This document shows, piece after piece, positions 8,773 to 15,839 of a DNA stretch of 64,000 nt. The translations under genes and the position numbers were made by a program. Each line of letters opens with the position of its first letter. Within the stretch, counting starts at the first letter, position 1. Location: assembly GCA_036504815.1 (NCBI GenBank), contig DASXUN010000021.1, positions 620,001 through 684,000 on the forward strand, read 5' to 3'. The stretch is from Gemmatimonadaceae bacterium. Lineage in GTDB: Bacteria > Gemmatimonadota > Gemmatimonadetes > Gemmatimonadales > Gemmatimonadaceae. The notes under the pieces are model-generated. The model did not search any database, was not told where the DNA came from, and worked only from the letters and a program-made list of their open reading frames with translations.

Positions 8773-9845
8773 GAATCGCCATTTCCACCGGCGGCGGCGA
8801 CGCCCCCGGCCTGAATGCGGTGATCCGCGCCGCCGTCATGTCCGCCCTCGATCGCGGCTGGCACGTGCTTGGCATCAAGCGCGGCTACATGGGACTGCTC
8901 GGCGAGGATGAGGTGATTCCGCTCACCGCCGACACCGTGCGCGGCATCGCCCACCTCGGCGGCACGATCCTGCGGACCACGAATCACGGCAATCCGTTCA
9001 GTTATCCCGTGCGCCAGCCCGACGGCACGTACCTCGAGGTGGACCGCTCCGACGAACTGATCGACAACGCGCGCAATCTCGGCATCGAGGCGTTCATCAC
9101 CATCGGCGGGGACGGTTCGCTGGCCATCGCCCAGAAGCTGTTCGAGAAGGGCGTGCGCATTGTCGGCGTGCCGAAGACCATCGACAACGACGTGAGCGGG
9201 ACCATCACGACCTTCGGCTTCGACACGGCCGTGACGACCGCGATGGAAGCCATCGACAAGCTGCATACCACGGCGTCCAGCCACGATCGCGTGCTCGTGC
9301 TCGAGGTGATGGGGCGCGACTGCGGCTTCATTGCGCTGCATTCGGGCGTCTCCGGCCAGGCGCACGTGATCCTCATTCCCGAGATTGCGTGGGATCTCGA
9401 CAAGGTCTGTGCGCACATCATGACGCGGGACGCGCAGGGCAAGAAGTTCGCGATCGTCGTCGTCGCGGAAGGCGTGCAATTCGAGGGCGAGCAGGGGAGC
9501 CTCGGCGAGTCGCTCCCGGGACAGGCCAAGCGGGTGGGAGGCGTGGCGGAACGGATCGCCAATGCGATCCAGGCCCGCACCGGCAAGGAGTGCCGTTCGC
9601 TGGTGCTCGGACACCTGCAACGGGGCGGCATGCCTACCGGATACGACCGCCTGCTGGCGACCCGTTTTGGCGGGGCGGCCACCGAGGCCGTGGCGAACGG
9701 CAAGTGGGGGCACATGGTGGCATTGCAGACGCCGCACATCGTGCCGATCCCCATTGTCGACGCCATCACGTCGCACAAGCGCGTGGATCCCACGCACGAC
9801 GTGGTGCGCACGGCGCGGCGGATCGGGATTTCGTTCGGGGATTAG
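8769..9845 (+). CDS. pfkA: 6-phosphofructokinase
   Basis: 358 aa. Phosphorylates fructose 6-phosphate to fructose 1,6-bisphosphate. GGGDAPGLNAVI forms the N-terminal nucleotide loop, IGGDGS (112-117) holds the phosphoryl-donor selector, PKTIDND (135-141) the catalytic Asp region, and MGRDCGF and GHLQRGG bind substrate. The selector Gly in GGDGS (Gly104 in E. coli numbering) indicates ATP as donor, while Lys in PKTIDND replaces the Gly of classical ATP enzymes; this Gly/Lys pair is seen in the group III family that contains both ATP and PPi enzymes. The start ATG shares ATGA with the selenoprotein stop. Confidence 0.93.
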   Translation: MRIAISTGGGDAPGLNAVIRAAVMSALDRGWHVLGIKRGYMGLLGEDEVIPLTADTVRGIAHLGGTILRTTNHGNPFSYPVRQPDGTYLEVDRSDELIDNARNLGIEAFITIGGDGSLAIAQKLFEKGVRIVGVPKTIDNDVSGTITTFGFDTAVTTAMEAIDKLHTTASSHDRVLVLEVMGRDCGFIALHSGVSGQAHVILIPEIAWDLDKVCAHIMTRDAQGKKFAIVVVAEGVQFEGEQGSLGESLPGQAKRVGGVAERIANAIQARTGKECRSLVLGHLQRGGMPTGYDRLLATRFGGAATEAVANGKWGHMVALQTPHIVPIPIVDAITSHKRVDPTHDVVRTARRIGISFGD

Positions 9846-9967
9846 CGGTGTAGGACAGGACGTCCGTGGATCCGCACCACGAGCGCCGGGTACGAATTGA
9901 CGAAGGTGGCGCCGCGAGGCGCTCGATCGTCCACTGGGCGAGACAACGCCCGTCTGGGGAGGCAGTT

Positions 9968-10405
9968 CTGAAGGGTTTCATCTGGATCATCCCGGCTCTG
10001 CTCCTGTCGTCCGCCGTGGCGGCGCAGGAGGCACGCGAGCGGCCCTCGCCGCCACGCGTGCCGGGATCGTTCACGCCTCCGGCCGGCCTCTGCCGCCTGT
10101 GGATTGACGGCGTCCCGGCGTCGCAACAGCCGGCGCCCACCGACTGTGCGAACGCCATCCGGAACCGGCCGTCCAATGCCGCCGTGGTCTTCGGTCCGCC
10201 GCGGCGCAGCGAGCCCATGGAGATGGAACCGTTCGCCCGGCGGTCGGGCAAGGTGCCCGTCCGGCAGCTCGCCCCCGACACCCGGGCGCGCGGCAACCGC
10301 GACGACAGCGTGCGCGACGAGCCCCGTGCGCGCGAGGGACCGCGCGCGCGCACGTCGGACACCACGGCAAAGCCCGTGCGACGCAAACCGGAGATGCCGC
10401 AGTAA
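9968..10405 (+). CDS. Hypothetical secreted basic protein, probable CTG start
   Basis: About 145 aa, no recognised family. A signal peptide (LKGFIWIIPALLLSSAVAAQEA) is followed by a low-complexity Arg/Pro/Ser-rich chain with two cysteines (LCRLWIDGVPASQQPAPTDC). Opening at GTG 9866 would put 34 unrelated residues before the signal peptide. GGGGAGG (9956-9962) sits five bases before CTG 9968, exactly where the signal peptide begins, so CTG is favoured. The disordered, strongly basic C-terminal half may bind the envelope or nucleic acid; this is inference. The helicase frame begins right after its stop. Confidence 0.5.
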   Translation: MKGFIWIIPALLLSSAVAAQEARERPSPPRVPGSFTPPAGLCRLWIDGVPASQQPAPTDCANAIRNRPSNAAVVFGPPRRSEPMEMEPFARRSGKVPVRQLAPDTRARGNRDDSVRDEPRAREGPRARTSDTTAKPVRRKPEMPQ

Positions 10406-10413
10406 ACCAGCCC

Positions 10414-13260
10414 CTGCGCCCCGTCACGGACCCGTATCTCCCGCGCGATCGCGACACCTTCGTTCGCAGCGGGACCGGCGGACGCATCATTGTCATCGCA
10501 CCGACCCGCGCGGCGTGCGAGACGATCGAGCTGGGATTCACGCTCGACATCGAGACCGTCCTCTGGAAGAGCCACGGTGAACGCCTGCGGGCGCTGGCCG
10601 ATCGCCTGACGCGAGAAGGCGTGCGGGCGGGACAACGTCCGGGCTTCGGCATTGTCGCGGGAACCGGCACCGGCAAGACCCTCAGCATCAAGCCCATCGC
10701 GCAGGTGATGCTTGCCACCGACGACCTGCGGGTGGGCGTCATCAACCGCGAGCGCGAGGCGACCCCCGAGACGCCCACCTGGAATGTCATCATCGTCACC
10801 ACTGGCATTGCCCGTCGGTGGTTCCAGGACGGCGACATCCGGCCGCAGGACACGTTGGTGGTGGACGAAATCCACCAGACGTCGGCGGAACTCGAACTCT
10901 GCCTCGCCCTTGGCAAGCGCGTCGGATGCCGCTTCATCTGGCTGTCGGCAACGGTGGATCCGGCGTTCTACGCACGCTATCTGGTCGCGGACGAAGTCAT
11001 CGAGAGCAGCGCCTTCGACCCGTCCAAGGCGGCCGACGTCGAGGTGATTCGCCAGGCGCCGCTCGACTTCCTCGACGACCGGTTCCTGAATCGGGTCTTC
11101 AAGGAACGGCGCGGCGTCGGCGTCTTCCTGCCGACGCGCGCCGGCGTGGAGCAGGCGGCGGCGATGGTGCAGGGCCGCTTCCCCCGGATGAACGTCGCGT
11201 TCTACCACGGCGGCGAACCCATTCGCGTGATTCGCCCGTTCCTCGAGGGGCAGGAACCCAAGCCATTCCTGCTGGCGATGACCGCGGCCGGGCAGAGCGC
11301 CCTCAACGTGCAGGGGCTCGACACGGTGATCATTGACGACACGCGCTTCACGAATCTCGTGGAGCGCGGCAAGAACGTGCTCACCCGCCTGCACCTCGGC
11401 GCCAACGAGATCCTGCAGATGGCCGGGCGCGTCCACGGCCGCGTGAAGGGCGGGCGCGTCTTCATCCTCAGCGACCGCGACATCCAGTTCGAGGCGCTGC
11501 AGCCGACGGCTCCGGAGTTCCAGCTGGCCGGCGACAGCGAGCGGGTGGCGCTCACCTGCGCCGCCCTCGGCGTGCGCGCCGACGAATTGGAACTGCCGGT
11601 GCCGCTCGATCGCGTGAGCTACCGGTGCGCGCTCGAGTTCCTCGAGGAGCGAGGGATCGTCGAGAACGGCAAGCTCACGACGTACGGCGCGAAGGTCGAG
11701 GCGATGCCGGTGGACCGTCCGTGGGCCGAGCTGCTCGTGCACTGCGACGACGACCTGCTGCCGTACGTCGCGGTGATGGCGAGCATCGAGAGCCTGCACC
11801 GGATGACGCGCGAGGATCGCGACTTGTCGGGGCTCATCGTCGCCGGCAGCGATCACCTGACGTCGTACAACGTGTACGCCGAGGCGTTCACGCGGTGCGG
11901 CTTCCTGGGCGAGGTGTATGGACTGCCGCGGCAGCTCTTCGACGAGAGCGTGAGCACGTGGGCCGAGCGGCGGGGCGTGCTGGTGAAGGCGCTCGAGGAC
12001 GCGGCGTTGGCGATGGCAAGCATCTATCGCGCGACGGGACTTTCCCTGCCGACGAAGATGCCGCCGGTCTCGCCGGAGATCGACCGCAGATTCCGCGCAC
12101 TGCTGGCCGAGGTGATGCCGTTCGACCTGGTGATCGACGAACAGACCGCGTGGGGTGACGAAGCGCGCGTCTCGAAGACGAGCGTGTGCGGGACGTGGGG
12201 AGCCATTGCCGGGACGCTGCGCTATTTCGCGGACCGCTGGGGCGTGCCGCGCGCCGCGGTGGAAGGGACGCAGCTCTCCAAGGATCTCGTGCGGCGCCAC
12301 GCGACGGCTCACGCGCCGGCGCTGACCTTTGACAGCCGGCACAAGCAATCGCCGCTTGCGCTCGAACGGCGGGTGACATTCTTCGGGTTCGAGCTGTCGC
12401 GCGAGCGCGAGCCCGTGCAGGCGTTTCCGCCGGGGCTCGAAGTGGAGTCGCGCCGCGTGCTGGCCGAGGCGATGGCGCGCGGCGAGGCGCACCATGCGTC
12501 GGTGCAGAAGAACCGGCAGGGGATCGAGGAAGTGCGCGAGGCCTATCGGCGCAGCGGCGGCCGGACGCCCAAGTTGGGGCTCGCCGAACTCACCGCCTGG
12601 TATGAGCGCGCCATCGCCGGTGTTCGCGATGTGCCGGAGTGGCGCGCGGCGCGCGCGCTGCTCGACCCTGATGATTTCGTGCCGCACGCCGAGCGTGAGC
12701 GCCTGAAGCGGCTGCCGGGCGCGGTGGAGGTTCGCGACCGCGCGGTGCCGATCGACTATGAGGTCGAGGAGACGGCGGATGGCGTGCTGGGCGTGGCGCG
12801 GCTGCGCCTGCCGGAGAAGGTCGCGCGCAACCTGGTGGCGGAGGAACTGCCGGCGCTCGATCGCCCGGTGCGTTTCACCGTGATACGCGGCGCGCGCGGG
12901 GCGGTGAAGGCGGCGACGCTCGATGAGCTGCAGGAACGGCTGGACGATCCATTTACCGACGACGAGCGATCACGGAACGCCGGTCGCCAGGCGGACCGCA
13001 GCGGGAGGTCAGATCGTGCCGGGCGGGGGCGTGGCGGGTCGCGCGGGGGCGGTGAACGCGGACGCGGTGATGGCAGTCGCCCGGGCGGTTTCCGCGGTGG
13101 CGAGCAGCGCGGCGAGTCGCGCGGCGAGTCGCGGGGCGATTCGCGGGGCGAGTCCCGGGGCGGGAAGCCGTGGAAGGGACCGTTGGGCGGCGATTCCGCA
13201 GGGGCCGGACGACACCGTCCAGGTTCGCCAGCAGGACGCGGAAAGCGAAGGGGTAAATAG
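10414..13260 (+). CDS. DEAH-box (HrpA/HrpB-like) ATP-dependent helicase with RGG-type tail
   Basis: About 948 aa if opened at CTG 10414. AGTGTGKT (Walker A, ~82-88), VVDEIHQ (DEIH box, ~151), LSAT and QMAGRVHGR (motif VI) place it in the DEAH RNA-helicase group; helicase-associated domains follow. The first GTG (10621) lies only ten residues before Walker A, yet upstream codons from ~10414 read as protein (RIIVIAPTRAACETIEL, VLWKSHGERLRALADRLT) with GC-rich third positions and no ATG, GTG or TTG, so translation probably begins at CTG 10414 or another rare codon. The last ~100 residues are a disordered RGG/RGES-rich tail, an RNA-binding feature commoner in eukaryotic or cold-shock helicases. 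Confidence 0.8.
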   Translation: MRPVTDPYLPRDRDTFVRSGTGGRIIVIAPTRAACETIELGFTLDIETVLWKSHGERLRALADRLTREGVRAGQRPGFGIVAGTGTGKTLSIKPIAQVMLATDDLRVGVINREREATPETPTWNVIIVTTGIARRWFQDGDIRPQDTLVVDEIHQTSAELELCLALGKRVGCRFIWLSATVDPAFYARYLVADEVIESSAFDPSKAADVEVIRQAPLDFLDDRFLNRVFKERRGVGVFLPTRAGVEQAAAMVQGRFPRMNVAFYHGGEPIRVIRPFLEGQEPKPFLLAMTAAGQSALNVQGLDTVIIDDTRFTNLVERGKNVLTRLHLGANEILQMAGRVHGRVKGGRVFILSDRDIQFEALQPTAPEFQLAGDSERVALTCAALGVRADELELPVPLDRVSYRCALEFLEERGIVENGKLTTYGAKVEAMPVDRPWAELLVHCDDDLLPYVAVMASIESLHRMTREDRDLSGLIVAGSDHLTSYNVYAEAFTRCGFLGEVYGLPRQLFDESVSTWAERRGVLVKALEDAALAMASIYRATGLSLPTKMPPVSPEIDRRFRALLAEVMPFDLVIDEQTAWGDEARVSKTSVCGTWGAIAGTLRYFADRWGVPRAAVEGTQLSKDLVRRHATAHAPALTFDSRHKQSPLALERRVTFFGFELSREREPVQAFPPGLEVESRRVLAEAMARGEAHHASVQKNRQGIEEVREAYRRSGGRTPKLGLAELTAWYERAIAGVRDVPEWRAARALLDPDDFVPHAERERLKRLPGAVEVRDRAVPIDYEVEETADGVLGVARLRLPEKVARNLVAEELPALDRPVRFTVIRGARGAVKAATLDELQERLDDPFTDDERSRNAGRQADRSGRSDRAGRGRGGSRGGGERGRGDGSRPGGFRGGEQRGESRGESRGDSRGESRGGKPWKGPLGGDSAGAGRHRPGSPAGRGKRRGK

Positions 13261-13294
13261 ACTTACGCAGGCTGTAGCAGTTTCTGTCAGCGTA

Positions 13295-13327
13295 TTGTCC
13301 AAGAAATCTTCATAAATATCTGGACAA
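13295..13327. promoter_or_regulatory. Inverted repeat upstream of the sigma-factor gene
   Basis: TTGTCCA (13295-13301) and TGGACAA (13321-13327) form a perfect 7-bp inverted repeat with an AT-rich 19-base spacer. The patch (13261-13360) is markedly AT-richer than the surrounding genes. It lies just upstream of a candidate promoter, so it could be an operator or activator site. Confidence 0.4.
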
Positions 13328-13331
13328 ACCA

Positions 13332-13360
13332 TTGACGTAAGAGCCAAATCGACGCAATTT
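13332..13360 (+). promoter_or_regulatory. Candidate promoter of the ECF sigma factor gene
   Basis: TTGACG (13332-13337) and CAATTT (13355-13360) are spaced by 17 bases, resembling a housekeeping -35/-10 pair with a weak -10. It lies about 40 bases before the probable start codon and directly after the inverted repeat at 13295-13327. Confidence 0.35.
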
Positions 13361-13398
13361 CTCCCCTAACGATTCGCTTGGGAGAGATCGTGGCGACG

Positions 13399-13986
13399 AT
13401 GATGGCTAGTGCAGTTCTCGGCGGCGACACCAGGACCACCTCGCTCGATGAGCGGCCGGAGCGCTTCGACATCGAAGCGATGGCGCAGCTGGATGCGCTC
13501 TACAGCTTTGCGTTCAAGCTGACCAAGGTTCGCGAGGAAGCCGAAGATCTGGTCAGCGACACCATGCTGCGGGCGTTCCAGCGGTGGCGGCAGTTCGAGC
13601 TGGGCTCGAACATTCGCGCCTGGCTCTTCACGATCCTCTACCACGCGTTCGTCAGCCGCAAGCGCCGCCTCGACGCGCGGGAAGTGCCAATGCCGGAGTC
13701 CGAGGACGGCTTCAACCGCCTGGAGCCGGCGTCCGACGAGAATCCGGAGGCGACGTTCTACGACTCCTTCATCGACGAGACCGTGGTGCGCGCCATCGGC
13801 GAACTCCCCGAGGAGTACCGCAGCGCGCTCGTGATGAGCGACGTGCACGGCCTGCGCTATGCCGAGATCGCGCGGGTGCTCGGCGTGCCGGAGGGGACGG
13901 TGAAGTCGCGCCTCTTTCGCGGACGCCGTCTGCTGCAGAACCGGCTGCGCGACTACGCGCGGGAGATGGGGTATATCAGCGCGTAG
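13399..13986 (+). CDS. ECF-type RNA polymerase sigma factor
   Basis: 195 aa. Sigma-70 region 2 is seen as LDALYSFAFKLTKVREEAEDLVSDTMLRAFQRW and NIRAWLFTIL, and region 4 as AIGELPEEYRSALVMSDVHGLRYAEIA with the helix-turn-helix PEGTVKSRLFRGR. The acidic linker (PESEDGFNRLEPASDENPEATF) is typical of ECF factors. No anti-sigma gene follows: the next gene is convergent, so control must lie elsewhere or be transcriptional. ATG 13399 was chosen (GGAGAG at 13381-13386 upstream); ATG 13402 and GTG 13390 are also possible. An AT-rich promoter patch with an inverted repeat precedes it. Confidence 0.88.
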   Translation: MMASAVLGGDTRTTSLDERPERFDIEAMAQLDALYSFAFKLTKVREEAEDLVSDTMLRAFQRWRQFELGSNIRAWLFTILYHAFVSRKRRLDAREVPMPESEDGFNRLEPASDENPEATFYDSFIDETVVRAIGELPEEYRSALVMSDVHGLRYAEIARVLGVPEGTVKSRLFRGRRLLQNRLRDYAREMGYISA

Positions 13987-14070
13987 CGCTGGGGCACAGG
14001 CACGGTAACGGAACGGCACGCGCTACGGCACAGACACGGATCGGCACGCGCCGCAGCGGCCGGCACGGGA
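13987..14070. repeat. Repeat family C variant (GGCACAGGCACGG words)
   Basis: The whole gap between the sigma-factor gene and the convergent CGNR gene is made of degenerate GGCACAGGCACGG / GGCACAGACACGG words, similar to the family C units at 34501, 40665, 45355 and 58601. It lacks the clear 24-base period of those copies. Confidence 0.5.
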
Positions 14071-14071
14071 T

Positions 14072-14710
14072 TCACGCCGTCGGTGGCGTCCGCCGATCGC
14101 TTCTGGAGGCCGCCCGGTGACGGGCGGCTTTTGCTCGATTGCCGCACGTGCGCATGTCGCACCAGCGGCGACGTCCGCTGCGGCTGGTGTCGAGGAAGAC
14201 GCGCGGACAGGGCGGCTCCGCGGCGCAGCGGCGCACGCGGTCCAGTTCGCCGGTGACGAGCGTGTCGGCCGCGCTCTCCACGACAGGAATGACGAGCACC
14301 GCAAAGGCATCGCCCGCCGGCACGAACGCGCGCGAGAAGGAGGCATCGCGGGGATCGTACGCGATGCGGCGCACGCCGGTCGACCGACCAAGGACACGGT
14401 TGATTTCGAGTACGGCCGCCTGCGTCACGCGCTCCGACGCCTGCCGCCCGCGCTCGGCGAGCGGACGCAGCGCGCCGCGGATGCGCCGGGCTTCGTGCAA
14501 CGCGGCGGTGGCGCTGGCCGGCTGCTCGAGTGCGCGTCGCTGCAGCGCGGCGCGGCGCGCCGGATCCACGAGACCCGTCGCTTCGAGCCAGGCGAGGTAG
14601 CCGTCAAACGAGTTCAGGGCATCCGGCTGCCGATGGCGCGGGGCCTCGTCGGTATTGACGAAGTCGAGCCATAGCCGGCCGGCGGTGAACGGAGCTCTCG
14701 CGCGAGGCAT
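14072..14710 (-). CDS. CGNR zinc-finger (ABATE domain) protein
   Basis: 212 aa. The N-terminal ABATE-like domain (RLWLDFVNT, then a long helical region) is followed by a C-terminal zinc finger with RRCAAEPPC, VFLDTSRSGRRRWCDM and CGNRAKAARHR, the signature of the CGNR family of putative transcriptional regulators. Four cysteines are placed to bind zinc. It is convergent with the sigma-factor gene and divergent from the NTPase gene at 14732, only 21 bases away, so it could regulate that neighbour. The regulatory role is inferred from the family. Confidence 0.85.
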   Translation of the reverse strand: MPRARAPFTAGRLWLDFVNTDEAPRHRQPDALNSFDGYLAWLEATGLVDPARRAALQRRALEQPASATAALHEARRIRGALRPLAERGRQASERVTQAAVLEINRVLGRSTGVRRIAYDPRDASFSRAFVPAGDAFAVLVIPVVESAADTLVTGELDRVRRCAAEPPCPRVFLDTSRSGRRRWCDMRTCGNRAKAARHRAASRSDRRTPPTA

Positions 14711-14731
14711 CGTGCGCCTAAGTTACATCTC

Positions 14732-15298
14732 GTGCCTCTCTCCAACATCCATCGTGTGGCGGTCGGGTCCACCAATCCGGTGAAACTCGCCGCCGTCCGG
14801 GCCGTCTTCCAACGGCTCGAACCGCGCGTGCACGTGGACGGGATCGCCGTCGCGTCGGGCGTCCCCGACCAGCCGATGGGCGATGCCCAGACCATCGAGG
14901 GCGCCGCGAACCGCGCGCGCGCGGCGCGCGCGGCCCTCGACGCGGACCTGGGGGTCGGCATCGAAGGCGGCGTGGTGGACGCGCCGGACGGCATGCGCAC
15001 CTGCGCCTGGGCCGTCGTCGTGCCGCGCGCCGGAGTGCCGCACGTAGGCGGTTCGCTCTCGATGCCGCTCCCCGACGCGGTAGCGGTGCTGATTCGCGAC
15101 GGCGTGGAACTGGGTCACGCCATCGACCAACTCATCGGCACGCGGAACATCAAGCACGGCGCCGGTGCGGTGGGGATCCTGACGGAGGGCCTGGTGAACC
15201 GGCAGGAGGCATACGAGACCATCCTGGCGTATGCGCTGGCGCCGATACTTGGGCCGAGGCTTTACGACAGCGGAACGGTGGAGGGGGTAGGGGCTTAG
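14732..15298 (+). CDS. yjjX: Inosine/xanthosine triphosphatase, YjjX family
   Basis: 188 aa, GTG start. VGSTNPVKLAAVRAVF, SGVPDQPMGDAQTIEGAANRARAAR and GVGIEGGV are the three hallmark blocks of the DUF84/YjjX non-canonical purine NTP phosphatase family, which removes ITP/XTP from the nucleotide pool and may also act in phosphate-stress control. The length fits the family. The 3' end of the gene (last ~5 codons) forms part of the left arm of an inverted repeat (family F), so the repeat contributes the C-terminal residues. Confidence 0.85.
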   Translation: MPLSNIHRVAVGSTNPVKLAAVRAVFQRLEPRVHVDGIAVASGVPDQPMGDAQTIEGAANRARAARAALDADLGVGIEGGVVDAPDGMRTCAWAVVVPRAGVPHVGGSLSMPLPDAVAVLIRDGVELGHAIDQLIGTRNIKHGAGAVGILTEGLVNRQEAYETILAYALAPILGPRLYDSGTVEGVGA

Positions 15299-15400
15299 GG
15301 ACGAGAGAGGAGGGTGGTAACGAGTGACGAGAAGCCACCTCCCCCACGTCCCATCTCGTTCCTGCACTCCTCCCCGTTCCTTCGCCCCTACCCCATCCCC
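15281..15400. repeat. Repeat family F: imperfect inverted repeat (GGGGTAGGGGC core)
   Basis: GGGGTAGGGGC (15284-15294) is the perfect reverse complement of 15384-15394. The inner sequence on both sides (AGGGACGAGAGAGGAGGG and the complement of CTCCTCCCCGTTCC) remains alignable for about 45 bases. The left arm begins inside the yjjX coding end; the right arm ends just before the thioesterase start. Confidence 0.6.
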
Positions 15401-15410
15401 TTTACTGCTC

Positions 15411-15830
15411 ATGTCCCGTTTCAGCATCACCGACCGCGTCCGCTGGTCCGACTGCGACCCGCTCGGCATCATCCACTACAGCACCTATCTGCGGCTGTTC
15501 GAGGTGGCTGAGCACGAGATGTTCCGGGCGTGCGAGCTGCCGTATGAGACGCTGCGCAAGACTGGCGGTGTCTGGTTGCCACGCAAGGCGCTGCAGGTGG
15601 AGTTCCACTCGCCGGCGCAGATGGACGAGGTGGTGGAGATCGAGGCGTGGTTCTCGCGTGTCGGCGAGACGTCCTTGACGATGCGCTTCGAGGTCTATCG
15701 CGACGGCGACCGTGCCCACCGCGCCTCGGGGACGCTCACGGTCGTCTGCGTCCACAAGGACACGATGATGAAGTATCCGATCCCGGCCGAGGTGCGGTCG
15801 AAGATCGCGAAGTACGTAAGCGAGGGTTGA
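15411..15830 (+). CDS. Acyl-CoA thioesterase, 4-hydroxybenzoyl-CoA thioesterase family
   Basis: 139 aa. RVRWSDCDPLGIIHYSTYLRLFE is the helix-start motif of the hot-dog-fold 4HBT/YbgC family, with the Asp of SDCDPLG the probable catalytic acid. FHSPAQMDEVVEIEAW and FEVYRDGDR are the central strands. It should hydrolyse short or aromatic acyl-CoA esters in the cytoplasm. ATG 15411 gives the normal family length; an earlier start at 15324 would translate repeat DNA. It converges on sthA with a 9-base gap. Confidence 0.85.
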   Translation: MSRFSITDRVRWSDCDPLGIIHYSTYLRLFEVAEHEMFRACELPYETLRKTGGVWLPRKALQVEFHSPAQMDEVVEIEAWFSRVGETSLTMRFEVYRDGDRAHRASGTLTVVCVHKDTMMKYPIPAEVRSKIAKYVSEG

Positions 15831-15839
15831 GCGCGGTCC

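Noticed and set aside
9766-12687. 973-codon open frame on the minus strand opposite pfkA and the DEAH helicase
   Set aside because: It is antisense to clear motif-bearing genes, has no family features and spans unrelated genes. Long antisense frames are expected from the very high GC at third positions.
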